From Firmicutes bacterium UBA5227 (lineage in GTDB: Bacteria; Bacillota; Clostridia; Tissierellales; Sedimentibacteraceae): DNA of 41,027 nucleotides. The position numbers and the translations under genes are program-made. This document shows positions 1-9,017 of this stretch, one piece after another. The notes beneath the pieces were generated by a model. It saw only the letters and a list, made by a program, of their open reading frames with translations, ran no database searches and had not been told where the DNA came from. Position 1 is the stretch's first letter. Each line of letters opens with the position of its first letter. The stretch lies in the NCBI GenBank assembly GCA_002409285.1, contig DHUT01000084.1:1-41027 (forward strand), written 5' to 3'.

Positions 1-902
1 CTCATTGCCACAGCAGTTGAAAACACCTGGGGAAAATTTATCAGGGTCTGGGCAGTTCCGCTTAACTCGCCAAACATACCCGTATACTGTGCTTCTGTAT
101 AGCCGATGGCTGCAAGCCTGCTGGAAACAATATATGAATCCATTATTCCCATTACAGGCGATATTGATGCACCTATTGTTATTGGTATTGCTATGTACAA
201 AAGATTCTTTACTATATCCCATACAGGTTCGGTTTTATTGTGAGAGGATAATTTAATTTCTTCATTAATTGATTTTTTACTGCTTAAAAACATTATATAA
301 ATTAATATCAAAGCTGCAACTCCACCGGCAGATGCCCCAAATGTAGCGCCTGCGGCAGCTTCTTCAAGCCCTGTGCCAACTAATACGTATGCCAGATAAA
401 GTCCGACCGCCACCCTGAATATCTGTTCGATAAGCTGAGACACGGCAATAGGCATCATATTCTGGCTTCCCTGGAAGAATCCCCGGTAAGCCGACAAAAG
501 AGGAACAACAAACAATGCCGGAACAAGTGCAATCATTGAGTAATATGAACCCGGAAACCCTATGAAGGAAACAATGCTCCTTCCAAAGAATAAAATCAGT
601 AATGATGACACAATACCTATAATTAATAGTCCCCAGCGTGATACCTTGTATACCTGGTATGCTCCTTCATAGTTTTGCAACGCTCTTCTTTCCGAAACCA
701 TCTTAGCTATAGCCGTTGGAAAACCTGACAGTGAAACAACCAAAAGCAGATTATATATATTATAAGCAGGCTGAAAATAGCCCATTCCTTCCGTTCCTAT
801 AAGATTTGTAAGAGGTATCCTGTAAATAGCTCCCAGCACCTTTACAATTAATCCTGCTATACTTAAAATCGCAGCACCTTTAATAAAGCTATCCTTAGAC
901 AT
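1..902 (-). CDS. MurJ/SpoVB-type polysaccharide or lipid flippase, 3' end outside the window
   Basis: Reading the minus strand from an ATG at 902 gives an uninterrupted frame to the window edge, about 300 residues, so the C-terminal part is missing. The product starts MSKDSFIKGAAILSIAG and is a chain of hydrophobic helices with polar turns. Phrases such as KVLGAIYRIPLTNLIG and YRGFFQGSQNMMPIAVSQ are typical of the MATE-like oligosaccharide flippase/SpoVB/MurJ superfamily. These integral membrane proteins flip lipid-linked envelope precursors. A GAAAGG element 6-8 nt upstream supports the start. It is divergent from recD2 across 299 bp. Family is fairly sure; whether it serves peptidoglycan, spore cortex or exopolysaccharide cannot be told. 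Confidence 0.75.
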   Translation of the reverse strand, partial: MSKDSFIKGAAILSIAGLIVKVLGAIYRIPLTNLIGTEGMGYFQPAYNIYNLLLVVSLSGFPTAIAKMVSERRALQNYEGAYQVYKVSRWGLLIIGIVSSLLILFFGRSIVSFIGFPGSYYSMIALVPALFVVPLLSAYRGFFQGSQNMMPIAVSQLIEQIFRVAVGLYLAYVLVGTGLEEAAAGATFGASAGGVAALILIYIMFLSSKKSINEEIKLSSHNKTEPVWDIVKNLLYIAIPITIGASISPVMGIMDSYIVSSRLAAIGYTEAQYTGMFGELSGTAQTLINFPQVFSTAVAM

Positions 903-1007
903 AATAATTCCTTTCTTGTAAACAATATTTTATATAACCTATAGTATGACCCGGTTATGTTTATTTTTCCTTAAATATTATACTAATTCCCATTAAATAT
1001 TTCCCTT

Positions 1008-1031
1008 TTCAATATAAGATCTTATATTGAA
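1008..1031. repeat. perfect 24-bp palindrome between divergent genes
   Basis: The 24 bases are an exact inverted repeat with no spacer, centred on AGATCT (half site TTCAATATAAGA). It lies about 106 bp before the flippase start and 170 bp before the recD2 start. It could be a dimeric repressor operator. As RNA it would be a weak AT-rich hairpin with no adjoining T run, so a terminator is unlikely. The rest of 903-1201 shows only A/T-rich promoter-like sequence and no coding frame. Confidence 0.5.
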
Positions 1032-1163
1032 CAAATACTTGTACGCATTTAAAAGCATCAGTATTAAACAATAATGCTGAAATAAAGTTTACCACAGTTT
1101 CCTCGGCTTTAAAAGAAAAATTTACAGTTCTTTTTAATTTTATTATCGAAAGCGAAAAAAATG

Positions 1164-1172
1164 TGATATAAT
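1164..1172 (+). promoter_or_regulatory. extended -10 promoter element of recD2-comF
   Basis: TGATATAAT is a perfect extended -10 (TGn-TATAAT) ending 29 nt before the recD2 ATG. No good -35 is visible at 16-18 nt upstream, which extended -10 promoters tolerate. AAGGAGC (1190-1196) is the ribosome binding site. Confidence 0.5.
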
Positions 1173-1201
1173 TTTAATTAGTTAATTACAAGGAGCATTT
1201 A

Positions 1202-3448
1202 ATGGAAACACTGAAAGGTACAATTGTAGAAACCATATTCCGCAATGATGAAAACGGATATACAGTTGCTTTAATGGAAACCGAAAATGATGTGGTGACA
1301 GTTACCGGAAACTTTGGCACAGATATTATAAATGAAACACTGGAAGTTTACGGCAACAAAGTTAAGCACCCTAAATATGGAGAACAGTTTCAGGTTGAGA
1401 TTTATAACACCGTACTGCCTTCGGGACTGGAACAGATAGAAGGTTACCTTAGCTCAGGATTAATAAAAGGCATCGGTAAATATACCGCGAAAAAAATTGT
1501 AGAAACCTTTAAGGAAAATACCTTTGAAGTTATACAAAAATATCCCGAAAAACTTGTTGAAATAGAAGGAATCGGCGAAAAAAAGGCGGAAATGATTTCA
1601 AAAAGCTTTTCCGAACAGGCAGACATCAAGGAAATCATGATGTTTTTACAAAGCCATGAAATTAGTCCGGCATACAGTGTTAAAATATTCAGGCAATACG
1701 GGAAAAATACGATTCCCGCAATCACCGAAAACCCTTACAGATTATCCGAAGACATATACGGCATAGGATTCAGGCTTGCGGACAAAATTGCCTCATCTCT
1801 TGGAGTAGAAAAGGCTTCTTCCTATAGAATTTCATCGGGAGTTAAGTATGTACTCATGGAATACGCCTCAAGAGGTCACACCTATGTGCCTTATTATATG
1901 CTTTTGAACAGCACGGCAAAACTATTAGAAATAAGCGATACTATTATTGAAGATGAAATTCGCAACATGGCATTTACCGACAAAATCCATATTGAAACAA
2001 TAGCAGATGAAAGAGTTGTCTACTACATTCCATACCACCATGCAGAGGTTAATGTGTGCAAGGAGCTCATCGATTTATATGATGTTGATCTTAATTTAAC
2101 CGAGGAAGATACAGCAGAATTGCTTGAAGCTATTGAGCAGGAATCATCCATAACTCTCTCGCCAGAACAGAGAGAAGCAGTAATTCAGTCGGTAATTAAC
2201 GGTGTAACTGTAGTTACAGGCGGTCCGGGAACAGGTAAAACAACAATTATTTCCTTCATTATTAAAATATTTGACAGAATGAATAAAAAAGTATTTCTTT
2301 GTGCACCAACAGGCAGAGCCGCAAAACGTATTACAGAATCCACAGGAAGAGATGCAAAGACCATCCACCGTCTTTTAGAGTATGCATTTGGAGAAGACGA
2401 GAGCAGCCTGACATTTAATAAAAATGAAACCTCTCCTTTGAAATGCGATGCAATAATAATAGATGAAATGTCAATGGTAGATATTCTTCTCATGAACAAT
2501 CTGTTAAAAGCAGTAAAAAGAGGAACAAGATTAGTACTGGTGGGTGATGTGGATCAGCTCCCGTCAGTTGGCGCAGGCAATGTGCTGTCTGACATTATTG
2601 ATTCAAATACCATTAAAACCATCCGTCTCGACGCAATATTCAGGCAATCTGCCGGAAGTATAATTGTTCAGAACGCACATTTAATAAATAATGGTCAAAT
2701 GCCGGTATACAATAAAAAAGACACTGACTTTTTCTTTATGAGAGAAAATAAAACAGCTGATATAGTAAACTTAATAATTGATTTGTACAGTCTGCGACTT
2801 CCCGTAAAATATAATTTGAACCCGGTAAAAGACATCCAGGTGCTTTCGCCCATGAAAAAGGGTGATGCGGGTGTAATCGAGCTGAATAAAAGGCTGCAAT
2901 CCGCCATAAACCCTCCATCCAGACTAAAGAAAGAAAAGGGATTCGGAAAATATATATTTCGTGAGGGAGATAAGGTAATGCAGGTTAAGAATAACTACCA
3001 GACAGAGTGGAAAACAATACAGGATGGAAATACAGTGACAGGGGAAGGAATTTACAACGGCGATATGGGATACATCGTTTTTATTGATGAAACAGAGCAG
3101 GAAATAACGGTAAAGTTCGATGAAGAAAAGGAAGTCATATACCCTTTCAGCCAGCTGGATGAACTGATACTTGCCTATGCCACCACAGTCCATAAAAGCC
3201 AGGGAAGTGAATTCCCCGTTGTAATAATGCCGGTTGTCTGGGGTCCTCCCATGCTTTTGACACGAAACTTATTTTACACAGCCATAACAAGAGCCAGGCA
3301 GTTAGTGGTTCTGGTAGGAACCGAAAGATACATGCAGGATATGATTAACAACGATAAAATCGACAGGCGGTATTCGGCACTAAATTACAGACTAAGCTCA
3401 GCTTTTGCAACATATAGATTGTTATCGGAGGGAATTATTGAAATATGA
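1202..3448 (+). CDS. recD2: RecD2-like ATP-dependent DNA helicase
   Basis: 748 residues, the usual length of RecD2, the RecBC-independent 5'-3' helicase of Gram-positives. The N-terminal OB-like region is followed by tandem helix-hairpin-helix units (LIKGIGKYTAKKI, about 87-100, and EIEGIGEKKAEMI, about 120-133). A superfamily 1 motor follows: Walker A TGGPGTGKTT near residue 340, Walker B AIIIDEMSMVD near 420, and late motifs YATTVHKSQGSEF and YTAITRAR near 660-700. These are the hallmarks of RecD2 rather than RecD, which lacks the HhH block. Likely role: DNA repair and replication-fork processing. Start supported by AAGGAGC. Its last 4 bases overlap the comF start (ATGA), so the two are translationally coupled. 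Confidence 0.93.
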   Translation: METLKGTIVETIFRNDENGYTVALMETENDVVTVTGNFGTDIINETLEVYGNKVKHPKYGEQFQVEIYNTVLPSGLEQIEGYLSSGLIKGIGKYTAKKIVETFKENTFEVIQKYPEKLVEIEGIGEKKAEMISKSFSEQADIKEIMMFLQSHEISPAYSVKIFRQYGKNTIPAITENPYRLSEDIYGIGFRLADKIASSLGVEKASSYRISSGVKYVLMEYASRGHTYVPYYMLLNSTAKLLEISDTIIEDEIRNMAFTDKIHIETIADERVVYYIPYHHAEVNVCKELIDLYDVDLNLTEEDTAELLEAIEQESSITLSPEQREAVIQSVINGVTVVTGGPGTGKTTIISFIIKIFDRMNKKVFLCAPTGRAAKRITESTGRDAKTIHRLLEYAFGEDESSLTFNKNETSPLKCDAIIIDEMSMVDILLMNNLLKAVKRGTRLVLVGDVDQLPSVGAGNVLSDIIDSNTIKTIRLDAIFRQSAGSIIVQNAHLINNGQMPVYNKKDTDFFFMRENKTADIVNLIIDLYSLRLPVKYNLNPVKDIQVLSPMKKGDAGVIELNKRLQSAINPPSRLKKEKGFGKYIFREGDKVMQVKNNYQTEWKTIQDGNTVTGEGIYNGDMGYIVFIDETEQEITVKFDEEKEVIYPFSQLDELILAYATTVHKSQGSEFPVVIMPVVWGPPMLLTRNLFYTAITRARQLVVLVGTERYMQDMINNDKIDRRYSALNYRLSSAFATYRLLSEGIIEI

Positions 3449-4161
3449 AATCCTATATAGATTCCCTCTTAGAGCTTATTTATCCGGAAAAAAATACATG
3501 TTTCATATGCGAAGACTATGACGAAAAAATTTCAGACAAATACATTTGTCAGGACTGTGAAAGGAATCTAAAAAAAATACAACCCCCTGTGTGCAGAAAA
3601 TGCTCAAAGCCCATTGACTATAACTCATCAATTGATCTGTGCCCTGAGTGCTGTGATACAAAAAGATATTTTATAATGTCCAGATCTCCCTACTCCTATG
3701 AGGGACTGATTAAAAAGGCTATCTACAGCTATAAATATTACAACAAGACCTACTTTTACAAGCTTTTTGGAAGTCTTCTGATTGATTATATGAAAGACAT
3801 AAACTACACCAGCTTTGACTGTATAGTATCTGTACCGCTTCATTCCTCCAAATTGCGGGAAAGAGGATACAACCAGTCGGAACTTATTGCAAAATACCTG
3901 GCATCAAGACTTTCTATTCCATATGTAGATGCAATAAAAAGAACAAAAAAAACCCTGCGTCAAAGCGGACAGAGTAAAGAACAACGAAGGAAAAACCTGA
4001 GGGGCGCCTTTGAGATTAAGCATCCGGCAGAAAAAGTTATTAACAGTTCAGTTCTTTTGGTAGATGACATATACACAACCGGCTCAACAGCCGATGAATG
4101 TTCCAGGGCTCTCGTCAATTATGGTGCAGCAGGTGTATATGTAATTACAATAGCAAGATAG
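3445..4161 (+). CDS. comF: ComF-family phosphoribosyltransferase-like protein
   Basis: 238 residues, normal for ComF. The N-terminus carries zinc-ribbon-like Cys pairs (CFIC, CQDC, CRKC, CPEC within residues 18-70). The C-terminus is a type I phosphoribosyltransferase fold with the PRPP-binding motif VLLVDDIYTTGST near residues 205-217 and the family signature RERGYNQSELIA near 138. ComF is needed for DNA uptake in competent Gram-positives, and the Gram-negative homologue GntX lies in other contexts. The start ATG overlaps the recD2 stop. Pairing with a DNA helicase fits a DNA-processing role, but no other competence gene is in the window, so a competence role here is inference. Confidence 0.88.
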   Translation: MKSYIDSLLELIYPEKNTCFICEDYDEKISDKYICQDCERNLKKIQPPVCRKCSKPIDYNSSIDLCPECCDTKRYFIMSRSPYSYEGLIKKAIYSYKYYNKTYFYKLFGSLLIDYMKDINYTSFDCIVSVPLHSSKLRERGYNQSELIAKYLASRLSIPYVDAIKRTKKTLRQSGQSKEQRRKNLRGAFEIKHPAEKVINSSVLLVDDIYTTGSTADECSRALVNYGAAGVYVITIAR

Positions 4162-4204
4162 AAACAGCAAAGACAGTTGTTTAACAACATCCGAGCAATC
4201 AAAA

Positions 4205-4222
4205 GAAGCCCAACCGGGCTTC
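4205..4222. terminator. terminator between convergent comF and fau
   Basis: GAAGCCC and GGGCTTC (7 bp) around an AACC loop. It is followed on the minus strand by TTTTGATTG and preceded on the plus strand by AAAA. It sits directly after the minus-strand fau stop and 43 nt after the comF stop, so it may serve both strands. Confidence 0.7.
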
Positions 4223-4223
4223 C

Positions 4224-4793
4224 TTAATGTATATTACATTTTTCTGTTATTATCATATCCATTTTAATATCATGGGCTTCAGCAGGAATTTTTTCTAAAA
4301 CCTGAAAATCGTAAGCCACGGCAATTGCCTTTACGCCCTTTCTCTTTCGGCATAAAATCCTGTCGTAATAACCCTTGCCAAACCCTATACGATTTAATTG
4401 CCTGTCAAACACAACTCCCGGAACAATTATCAAATCGAACCTCTCCGGCTCTACAGTCCTGAGCTTTTCATATACCGGTTCATAATATCCGAAAGGACTT
4501 AAAGCTAAATCTTCTTCCATGCTTTTCAGTTCGGATGGTATTAAAACAGTATTTTTAGTATCTGTATACGGTATGACAACATGCTTATTCTCAGAAAGCA
4601 TTCTTTCAATTAATTCAACTGTGGCTACTTCATTTCTAAAGCTCATGTAAATAAATACAGTATTGCTGTTCTTATACTCATCCATATCTGTAAGCTTATT
4701 CATAATTGAACTGCTTTTATTTATAACGTCTTCACGGGACATATTGTTTCTAATATTTAAAATTTTCTTTCTTAACTCATTTTTAGTTTCCAT
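4224..4793 (-). CDS. fau: 5-formyltetrahydrofolate cyclo-ligase
   Basis: 189 residues, the expected length. It converts 5-formyl-THF to 5,10-methenyl-THF with ATP, in cytosolic one-carbon metabolism. Diagnostic features are the basic N-terminus KNELRKKILNIRN, VFIYMSFRNEVAT, and the nucleotide-binding segment NRIGFGKGYYDRIL near residues 135-150, preceded by DLIIVPGVVFD. I place the start at the ATG METKNELRK because AAGGTG and GGGG lie 5-15 nt upstream. An in-frame GTG five codons earlier would leave the SD inside the gene. It follows the M50 protease gene by 16 nt and is probably co-transcribed with it. Confidence 0.9.
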   Translation of the reverse strand: METKNELRKKILNIRNNMSREDVINKSSSIMNKLTDMDEYKNSNTVFIYMSFRNEVATVELIERMLSENKHVVIPYTDTKNTVLIPSELKSMEEDLALSPFGYYEPVYEKLRTVEPERFDLIIVPGVVFDRQLNRIGFGKGYYDRILCRKRKGVKAIAVAYDFQVLEKIPAEAHDIKMDMIITEKCNIH

Positions 4794-4809
4794 GTATTCG
4801 CCCCACACC

Positions 4810-5427
4810 TTAGAAAAAAATTGAAATTAAAAAATTAAAAAGAATGTTGATTACAGGTCCGATTATCCTGCTCACACCATCGAACACTATAAGCAGCAGC
4901 ATCGCAAACCTCAGCTGGTCATAATATTTATAATAAAAATTCCATACTCCTACTCCTCCGATGCTGCCTAATATGTGGTGCCCGTCAAGAGGCGGTATGG
5001 GAATTAAGTTAAATACCATCAGTACAAGATTTATCGAAACCGTATTCATCAAAATCTTCCATAATATTTGGCTAGACAAAGTATTTGGCACGAACATATC
5101 TGTAAGCTTCATCAATCCGACGAACAAAAAAGCAGTGATAAAGTTTGCCATAGGTCCCGCAATCGACACCAGGGCATCATCTTTTCTTGGGTTTTTAAAA
5201 TTTCCGCTGTTTATCATAACAGGCTTTGCCCATCCAAACCCAAACAGCAATAAACAAATAAACCCCATGGGATCAATATGTTTCAAAGGGTTAAGCGTCA
5301 ATCTTCCCTGCATCAGGGGAGTATTATCTCCCATTTTTACTGCTGCATATCCATGGGCACATTCATGAACAGAAATCCCTAACAGAATCCCCGGCAAAAT
5401 TAATAATTTTTCTAATAAATAATTCAT
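4810..5427 (-). CDS. site-2-protease-like M50 membrane metalloprotease
   Basis: 205 residues, matching short 'site-2 protease family protein' members without PDZ or CBS domains. The zinc motif HECAHGYAA (HExxH) is in the first membrane helix near residue 21. The second metal-binding motif NLIPIPPLDGHH is near residue 140-150. NPLKHIDPMG near 50 is also family-typical. It is predicted to cleave within the membrane; substrate unknown. GGGAGG lies upstream of the ATG. It lies between the CorC-like gene and fau on the same strand with short gaps, so a three-gene operon is likely. Confidence 0.88.
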   Translation of the reverse strand: MNYLLEKLLILPGILLGISVHECAHGYAAVKMGDNTPLMQGRLTLNPLKHIDPMGFICLLLFGFGWAKPVMINSGNFKNPRKDDALVSIAGPMANFITAFLFVGLMKLTDMFVPNTLSSQILWKILMNTVSINLVLMVFNLIPIPPLDGHHILGSIGGVGVWNFYYKYYDQLRFAMLLLIVFDGVSRIIGPVINILFNFLISIFF

Positions 5428-5476
5428 GTATCCTCCCTGTATTTATAATACAAGACCTGTCTTAAGAATTTCTGAA

Positions 5477-6808
5477 TTAATCCTCGTAATCTGAAGAATC
5501 CGGAGATTTGTAAACTATTGCCGTCTCAAGCCTTCTTCCCTTTATTTCTGTTACCTTGATTTTCAGCCCATACTCGTCCAGCTCCATTGTACTTCCGTCT
5601 TCAGGAATAATTCCCAGGGTGCCGAATACAAGCCCTCCGAATGTTTCAAAATCATCATCAGGCAATGCTATTCCCAGTTCTTCGGAAACATCCTCCAAAT
5701 AAGCTGAGCCTTTTATTCTCCATGTATCCTCATCTATTTTTTCTATTGACGGAGGCTCCGGAGTTAAATAATCATCATCAAAATCTCCCACTATCTCCTC
5801 AATAAGGTCATCCATTGTAATTACTCCGCTCATTCCACCATACTCATCGAATACCACGGCAAAATGATTCCTTGTTTTTTTCATATTCTTAAATAACACA
5901 TCGGTTCTTACTGTTTCAGGGACATAGTAAGCTGATTTAACAGCCTTTTTCATTATGTTTTCTCTGGATTTATCCTTTAATCTGAAATAATCCTTAACAT
6001 TTAAAACACCGATAATATTATCAGCACTTCCATCACATACGGGATACCTGGAATGTCTGCTTTGAATAATCTTCTGAGACCATTCTTCATCTGTTTCATC
6101 AAGCCACAATATGTTCACTTCTGTTCTGTGAGTCATTACTTCTTCTGCAGTTTTATTATCAAATTCAAAAACATTCTGAATCATTTCCTTTTCACTTGCA
6201 TTTATCGAACCCTTTTCACTTCCCACATCAACCATCATACGGATATCTTCTTCCGTTACTTCTTCATCCTCTGAATTAGGGTCAATCCCAAGAATTTTTA
6301 AAACACCGTTAGTTGAAACTGTCAGCAGCCATACAACCGGAGCAAACAGTCTTGAGATACCATACAGCAGTCCCGATAAAAGTAAAGCCAGCTTTTCGGA
6401 ATTCTTCATTGCCACCCTCTTGGGCACAAGCTCGCCAAACACAAGAGTTATGTAGGAAAGTAATATTGTTATTAAAACTACTGAGATTGTATTTATAACT
6501 GAAGCCGGTACAGGAACACCTGCACTGATTAAAAAGGCTGTCAATTTACCTGCAAAATTGTCGGCAGCAAAAGCGCCTCCCAAAAGTGATGCCAAAGTAA
6601 TTGAAATTTGAATTACTGAAAGGAACTGCGACGGCTGTTCTGTAAGCTTAACAAGCCTGACTGCTCTTTTATCACCCTCTGCAGCCATTTTCGCAAGTCT
6701 GTTATCATTCATTGATATAATGGCAATTTCAGCTGATGCAAAAATACCATTAATTAAAAGCAAGACAATCTGTAAAAACAATGGACCCCATATTGATCCC
6801 TCTTCCAA
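5477..6808 (-). CDS. CorC/HlyC-family membrane protein with CBS pair
   Basis: 443 residues with the standard architecture. An N-terminal CNNM/DUF21 membrane domain (about 1-190, with FGELVPKRVAMKN near 130) is followed by a CBS pair (about 210-335, with YPVCDGSADNIIGVL and FAVVFDEYGGMSGVIT). A C-terminal CorC_HlyC domain (about 350-430, ending ETAIVYK) completes it. Homologues are implicated in magnesium/divalent cation efflux; the older name hemolysin is misleading. The start is a TTG, chosen because a perfect AGGAGG (6817-6822) sits 8 nt upstream and no ATG is near. Confidence 0.9.
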   Translation of the reverse strand: MEEGSIWGPLFLQIVLLLINGIFASAEIAIISMNDNRLAKMAAEGDKRAVRLVKLTEQPSQFLSVIQISITLASLLGGAFAADNFAGKLTAFLISAGVPVPASVINTISVVLITILLSYITLVFGELVPKRVAMKNSEKLALLLSGLLYGISRLFAPVVWLLTVSTNGVLKILGIDPNSEDEEVTEEDIRMMVDVGSEKGSINASEKEMIQNVFEFDNKTAEEVMTHRTEVNILWLDETDEEWSQKIIQSRHSRYPVCDGSADNIIGVLNVKDYFRLKDKSRENIMKKAVKSAYYVPETVRTDVLFKNMKKTRNHFAVVFDEYGGMSGVITMDDLIEEIVGDFDDDYLTPEPPSIEKIDEDTWRIKGSAYLEDVSEELGIALPDDDFETFGGLVFGTLGIIPEDGSTMELDEYGLKIKVTEIKGRRLETAIVYKSPDSSDYED

Positions 6809-6978
6809 AGTTAAAACCTCCTAAAGTAAATAATGATATAAGAATACCATACTTATTATTACCAGTCAATATTCATTTATTAGTTGATATATTTGCACAT
6901 ATATTGTAAAATAAAAAAGAGAATATAGAAAATCATTTCTATACAATCCCTACAACATTTTGATTCACGGAGGCAGTT

Positions 6979-7557
6979 ATGTTCCTTGAAGCATTGATTT
7001 TAGGAATAATTATAGGTATCATCAGGAAAGGTAAAATTTCAAGACTGGGATATGTTCATTTTAGCACCAAACCTTTGATTTACATATCCGCACTGTTTTA
7101 TCTTGCCATAGTAGTAATGAATTTAGGTCTTTTCAACTACAGTTCATCTCTATATTCGGTTTTTCTTTTAATAACATATATATTTGCCGGACTCTTCATA
7201 ATTGCTAATATAAGCATGAAATTTATGATAGTTCCTTTAATCGGGTTAGGCTCAAATCTGTTGGTTTTTCTGGCCAACGGCTTTAAATTTCCCCTTTCGG
7301 CAGAGGCTGCCGCAAGATTGTACGGAACAGAAATGCAAAAACTTTTGATTAACGGAAAAATTTTATTTTTTACCCCTGCGGAAAATGCATCTCTAAGCTT
7401 CCTTGGAAACATTATAACCCTGGGAAATTGGATAGCAGTAAGCCCTGGCGATATAATTACGGCCATAGGGGTTGTTCTGATAGTTCAGGCAATAGTTTCA
7501 GATAAATTCATTCAAAACCGAAACCGAATTACCTTTTCAAAAGATGTATTTAAATAA
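6979..7557 (+). CDS. DUF5317-like multi-pass membrane protein
   Basis: 192 residues, almost entirely hydrophobic, with about five to six membrane segments and a short basic turn IRKGKISRLG near residues 15-25 that I associate with the DUF5317 family. No catalytic motif is visible and the function is unknown. A GGAGGC box lies 8 nt before the ATG. It is an isolated plus-strand gene between minus-strand operons. It is divergent from the CorC-like gene, with a shared 170-bp A/T-rich upstream region, and convergent with the SPFH gene through a shared terminator. Confidence 0.65.
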   Translation: MFLEALILGIIIGIIRKGKISRLGYVHFSTKPLIYISALFYLAIVVMNLGLFNYSSSLYSVFLLITYIFAGLFIIANISMKFMIVPLIGLGSNLLVFLANGFKFPLSAEAAARLYGTEMQKLLINGKILFFTPAENASLSFLGNIITLGNWIAVSPGDIITAIGVVLIVQAIVSDKFIQNRNRITFSKDVFK

Positions 7558-7560
7558 ATA

Positions 7561-7575
7561 CGCCGCTTAGCGGCG
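7561..7575. terminator. bidirectional terminator, DUF5317-like / SPFH
   Basis: CGCCGC and GCGGCG around a TTA loop, flanked by AAATA before and CATTTATT plus a T-rich run after. It lies 3 nt after the plus-strand stop and 17 nt after the minus-strand stop, so it can act on both transcripts. Confidence 0.75.
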
Positions 7576-7592
7576 CATTTATTCTTTCTTTT

Positions 7593-8510
7593 TTATTCCT
7601 TACCTGCTATTTCAGTCAATGATGTTGCAAGACCCGCCAGGTTCTGAATGTCTGACGGAACAATAATCTTTGTTGCCTGACCATTTGCCGCTCTTTCGAA
7701 TGATTCAAAGCTCTTCAGTGTGAGAACCTCTTTATTCAGACCCACATCCTTTATCATTTTCAAGCCTTCGGCCGTTGCCTTTTGTATATTAATAATAGCT
7801 TCCGCTTCACCCTCAGCCTCTCTGATTGAGGCCTCTTTCTTAGCCTCTGCCCTTAAAATAGCAGATTGTTTTTCAGCTTCCGCCTCCAGGATTAATGAAG
7901 TTTTCTTTCCTTCAGCAACCAATATTGCAGAGTTCTTCTGTCCTTCGGCAATAAGAATAGCTTCACGTTTTTCCCTTTCCGCCTTCATTTGTTTTTCCAT
8001 TGCACTCTGTATTTCTTTAGGAGGCAGTATGTTCTTGACCTCCACACGGTTAATTTTAATTCCCCAAGGGTCAGTGGCCTCATCCAACACAGCACGCATT
8101 CGCGTATTGATGATTTCCCTGGACGTTAAGGTTTCGTCAAGTTCCAAATCTCCTATTATATTTCTCAATGTCGTTGCCGACAAATAATCAATGGCTGAAA
8201 GCGGTCTTTCAACACCATAGGTATATAATTTAGGATCCGTAATTTGAAAAAATATAACCGTGTCAATTTGCATAGTTACATTATCCTTGGTAATTACAGG
8301 CTGAGGCGGAAAGTCAACCACCTGTTCCTTCAAGGAGATCTTCTTTGCCACCTTGTCAATTAGAGGAACCTTAACATGCAAGCCCACACTCCATGTTGTC
8401 TGATAAGCGCCAAGCCGCTCAACGACATAAGTATATGCCTGAGGAACCACTCTTATATTTGTTGCTAATAAAACTACTGCAATTACTAAAATAACAATTA
8501 AAGCTCCCAT
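7593..8510 (-). CDS. SPFH/stomatin-like (Band 7) membrane scaffold protein
   Basis: 305 residues. One N-terminal membrane anchor is followed by a Band 7 domain (about 20-200, with VVERLGAYQTTWSVGLHVKVP and LDETLTSREIINTRM). A long Ala/Glu/Lys coiled coil follows (about 185-250), with repeated AEG/AEA units. Family members (QmcA, stomatin) form membrane microdomain rings. The upstream NfeD gene overlaps its start by 13 bp, the classic NfeD-SPFH pairing in which NfeD binds the scaffold. Probable role: membrane quality control or fluidity; exact role unknown. Confidence 0.9.
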   Translation of the reverse strand: MGALIVILVIAVVLLATNIRVVPQAYTYVVERLGAYQTTWSVGLHVKVPLIDKVAKKISLKEQVVDFPPQPVITKDNVTMQIDTVIFFQITDPKLYTYGVERPLSAIDYLSATTLRNIIGDLELDETLTSREIINTRMRAVLDEATDPWGIKINRVEVKNILPPKEIQSAMEKQMKAEREKREAILIAEGQKNSAILVAEGKKTSLILEAEAEKQSAILRAEAKKEASIREAEGEAEAIINIQKATAEGLKMIKDVGLNKEVLTLKSFESFERAANGQATKIIVPSDIQNLAGLATSLTEIAGKE

Positions 8511-8953
8511 TCCTTACCTCCCGTTTTCTTTTTTACTATGAGCTTTACACCTTTTATTTCCTCAACAACAACAAGCTCATCCTTTTCAATGACTTCATCG
8601 TCAGTTGAACGTGCAGACCATATTTGCCCCTTTAGTTTCACATATCCTTCGCTGTTAACATTGTTTATTGTTGTTTCAACCACGCCTGTTTCTCCTATGA
8701 GACTGTCAAGATTAGTCTTTACCTTTCCAATCTTAAGCTTTTCAACAGCTATTGGTCTTGTTAATATTAAACAGGCTATTGATACAAGCAGGAAAACCAC
8801 TATCTGAATCTGCAGACTCAACCCCGAAAGGTAGATAAACCATGCAATCAACGCACCAATTGCAAACCAAATAGTTGTAAGGCCCAATGTGGAAGCTTCA
8901 ATAATAATACATACAGCAATAACAATAAGCCAAAAACATCCGTTGTATTCCAT
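8498..8953 (-). CDS. NfeD-family membrane protein
   Basis: 151 residues: three to four hydrophobic helices (about 5-75) followed by a small OB-fold domain with GETGVVETTINNVNSEGYVKLKGQ at about 86-110. This is the short NfeD type without the ClpP-like protease domain. It partners SPFH proteins. AAGGAGG precedes the ATG. It is first in the pair with the SPFH gene and overlaps it by 13 bp, so expression is coupled. Confidence 0.87.
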   Translation of the reverse strand: MEYNGCFWLIVIAVCIIIEASTLGLTTIWFAIGALIAWFIYLSGLSLQIQIVVFLLVSIACLILTRPIAVEKLKIGKVKTNLDSLIGETGVVETTINNVNSEGYVKLKGQIWSARSTDDEVIEKDELVVVEEIKGVKLIVKKKTGGKEWEL

Positions 8954-9017
8954 AACGCCTCCTTAAATTTTTACTCTTATTTATTATATACCATATACCC
9001 ACAGAGGTAAACAAAAA

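Noticed and set aside
5..256. Plus-strand open frame at the window start
   Set aside because: It is antisense to the continuous flippase frame and has no ribosome binding site.
7720..8187. 155-codon plus-strand frame
   Set aside because: Antisense to the SPFH coiled coil; its Ser/Ala-rich composition mirrors the repeated AEA codons.
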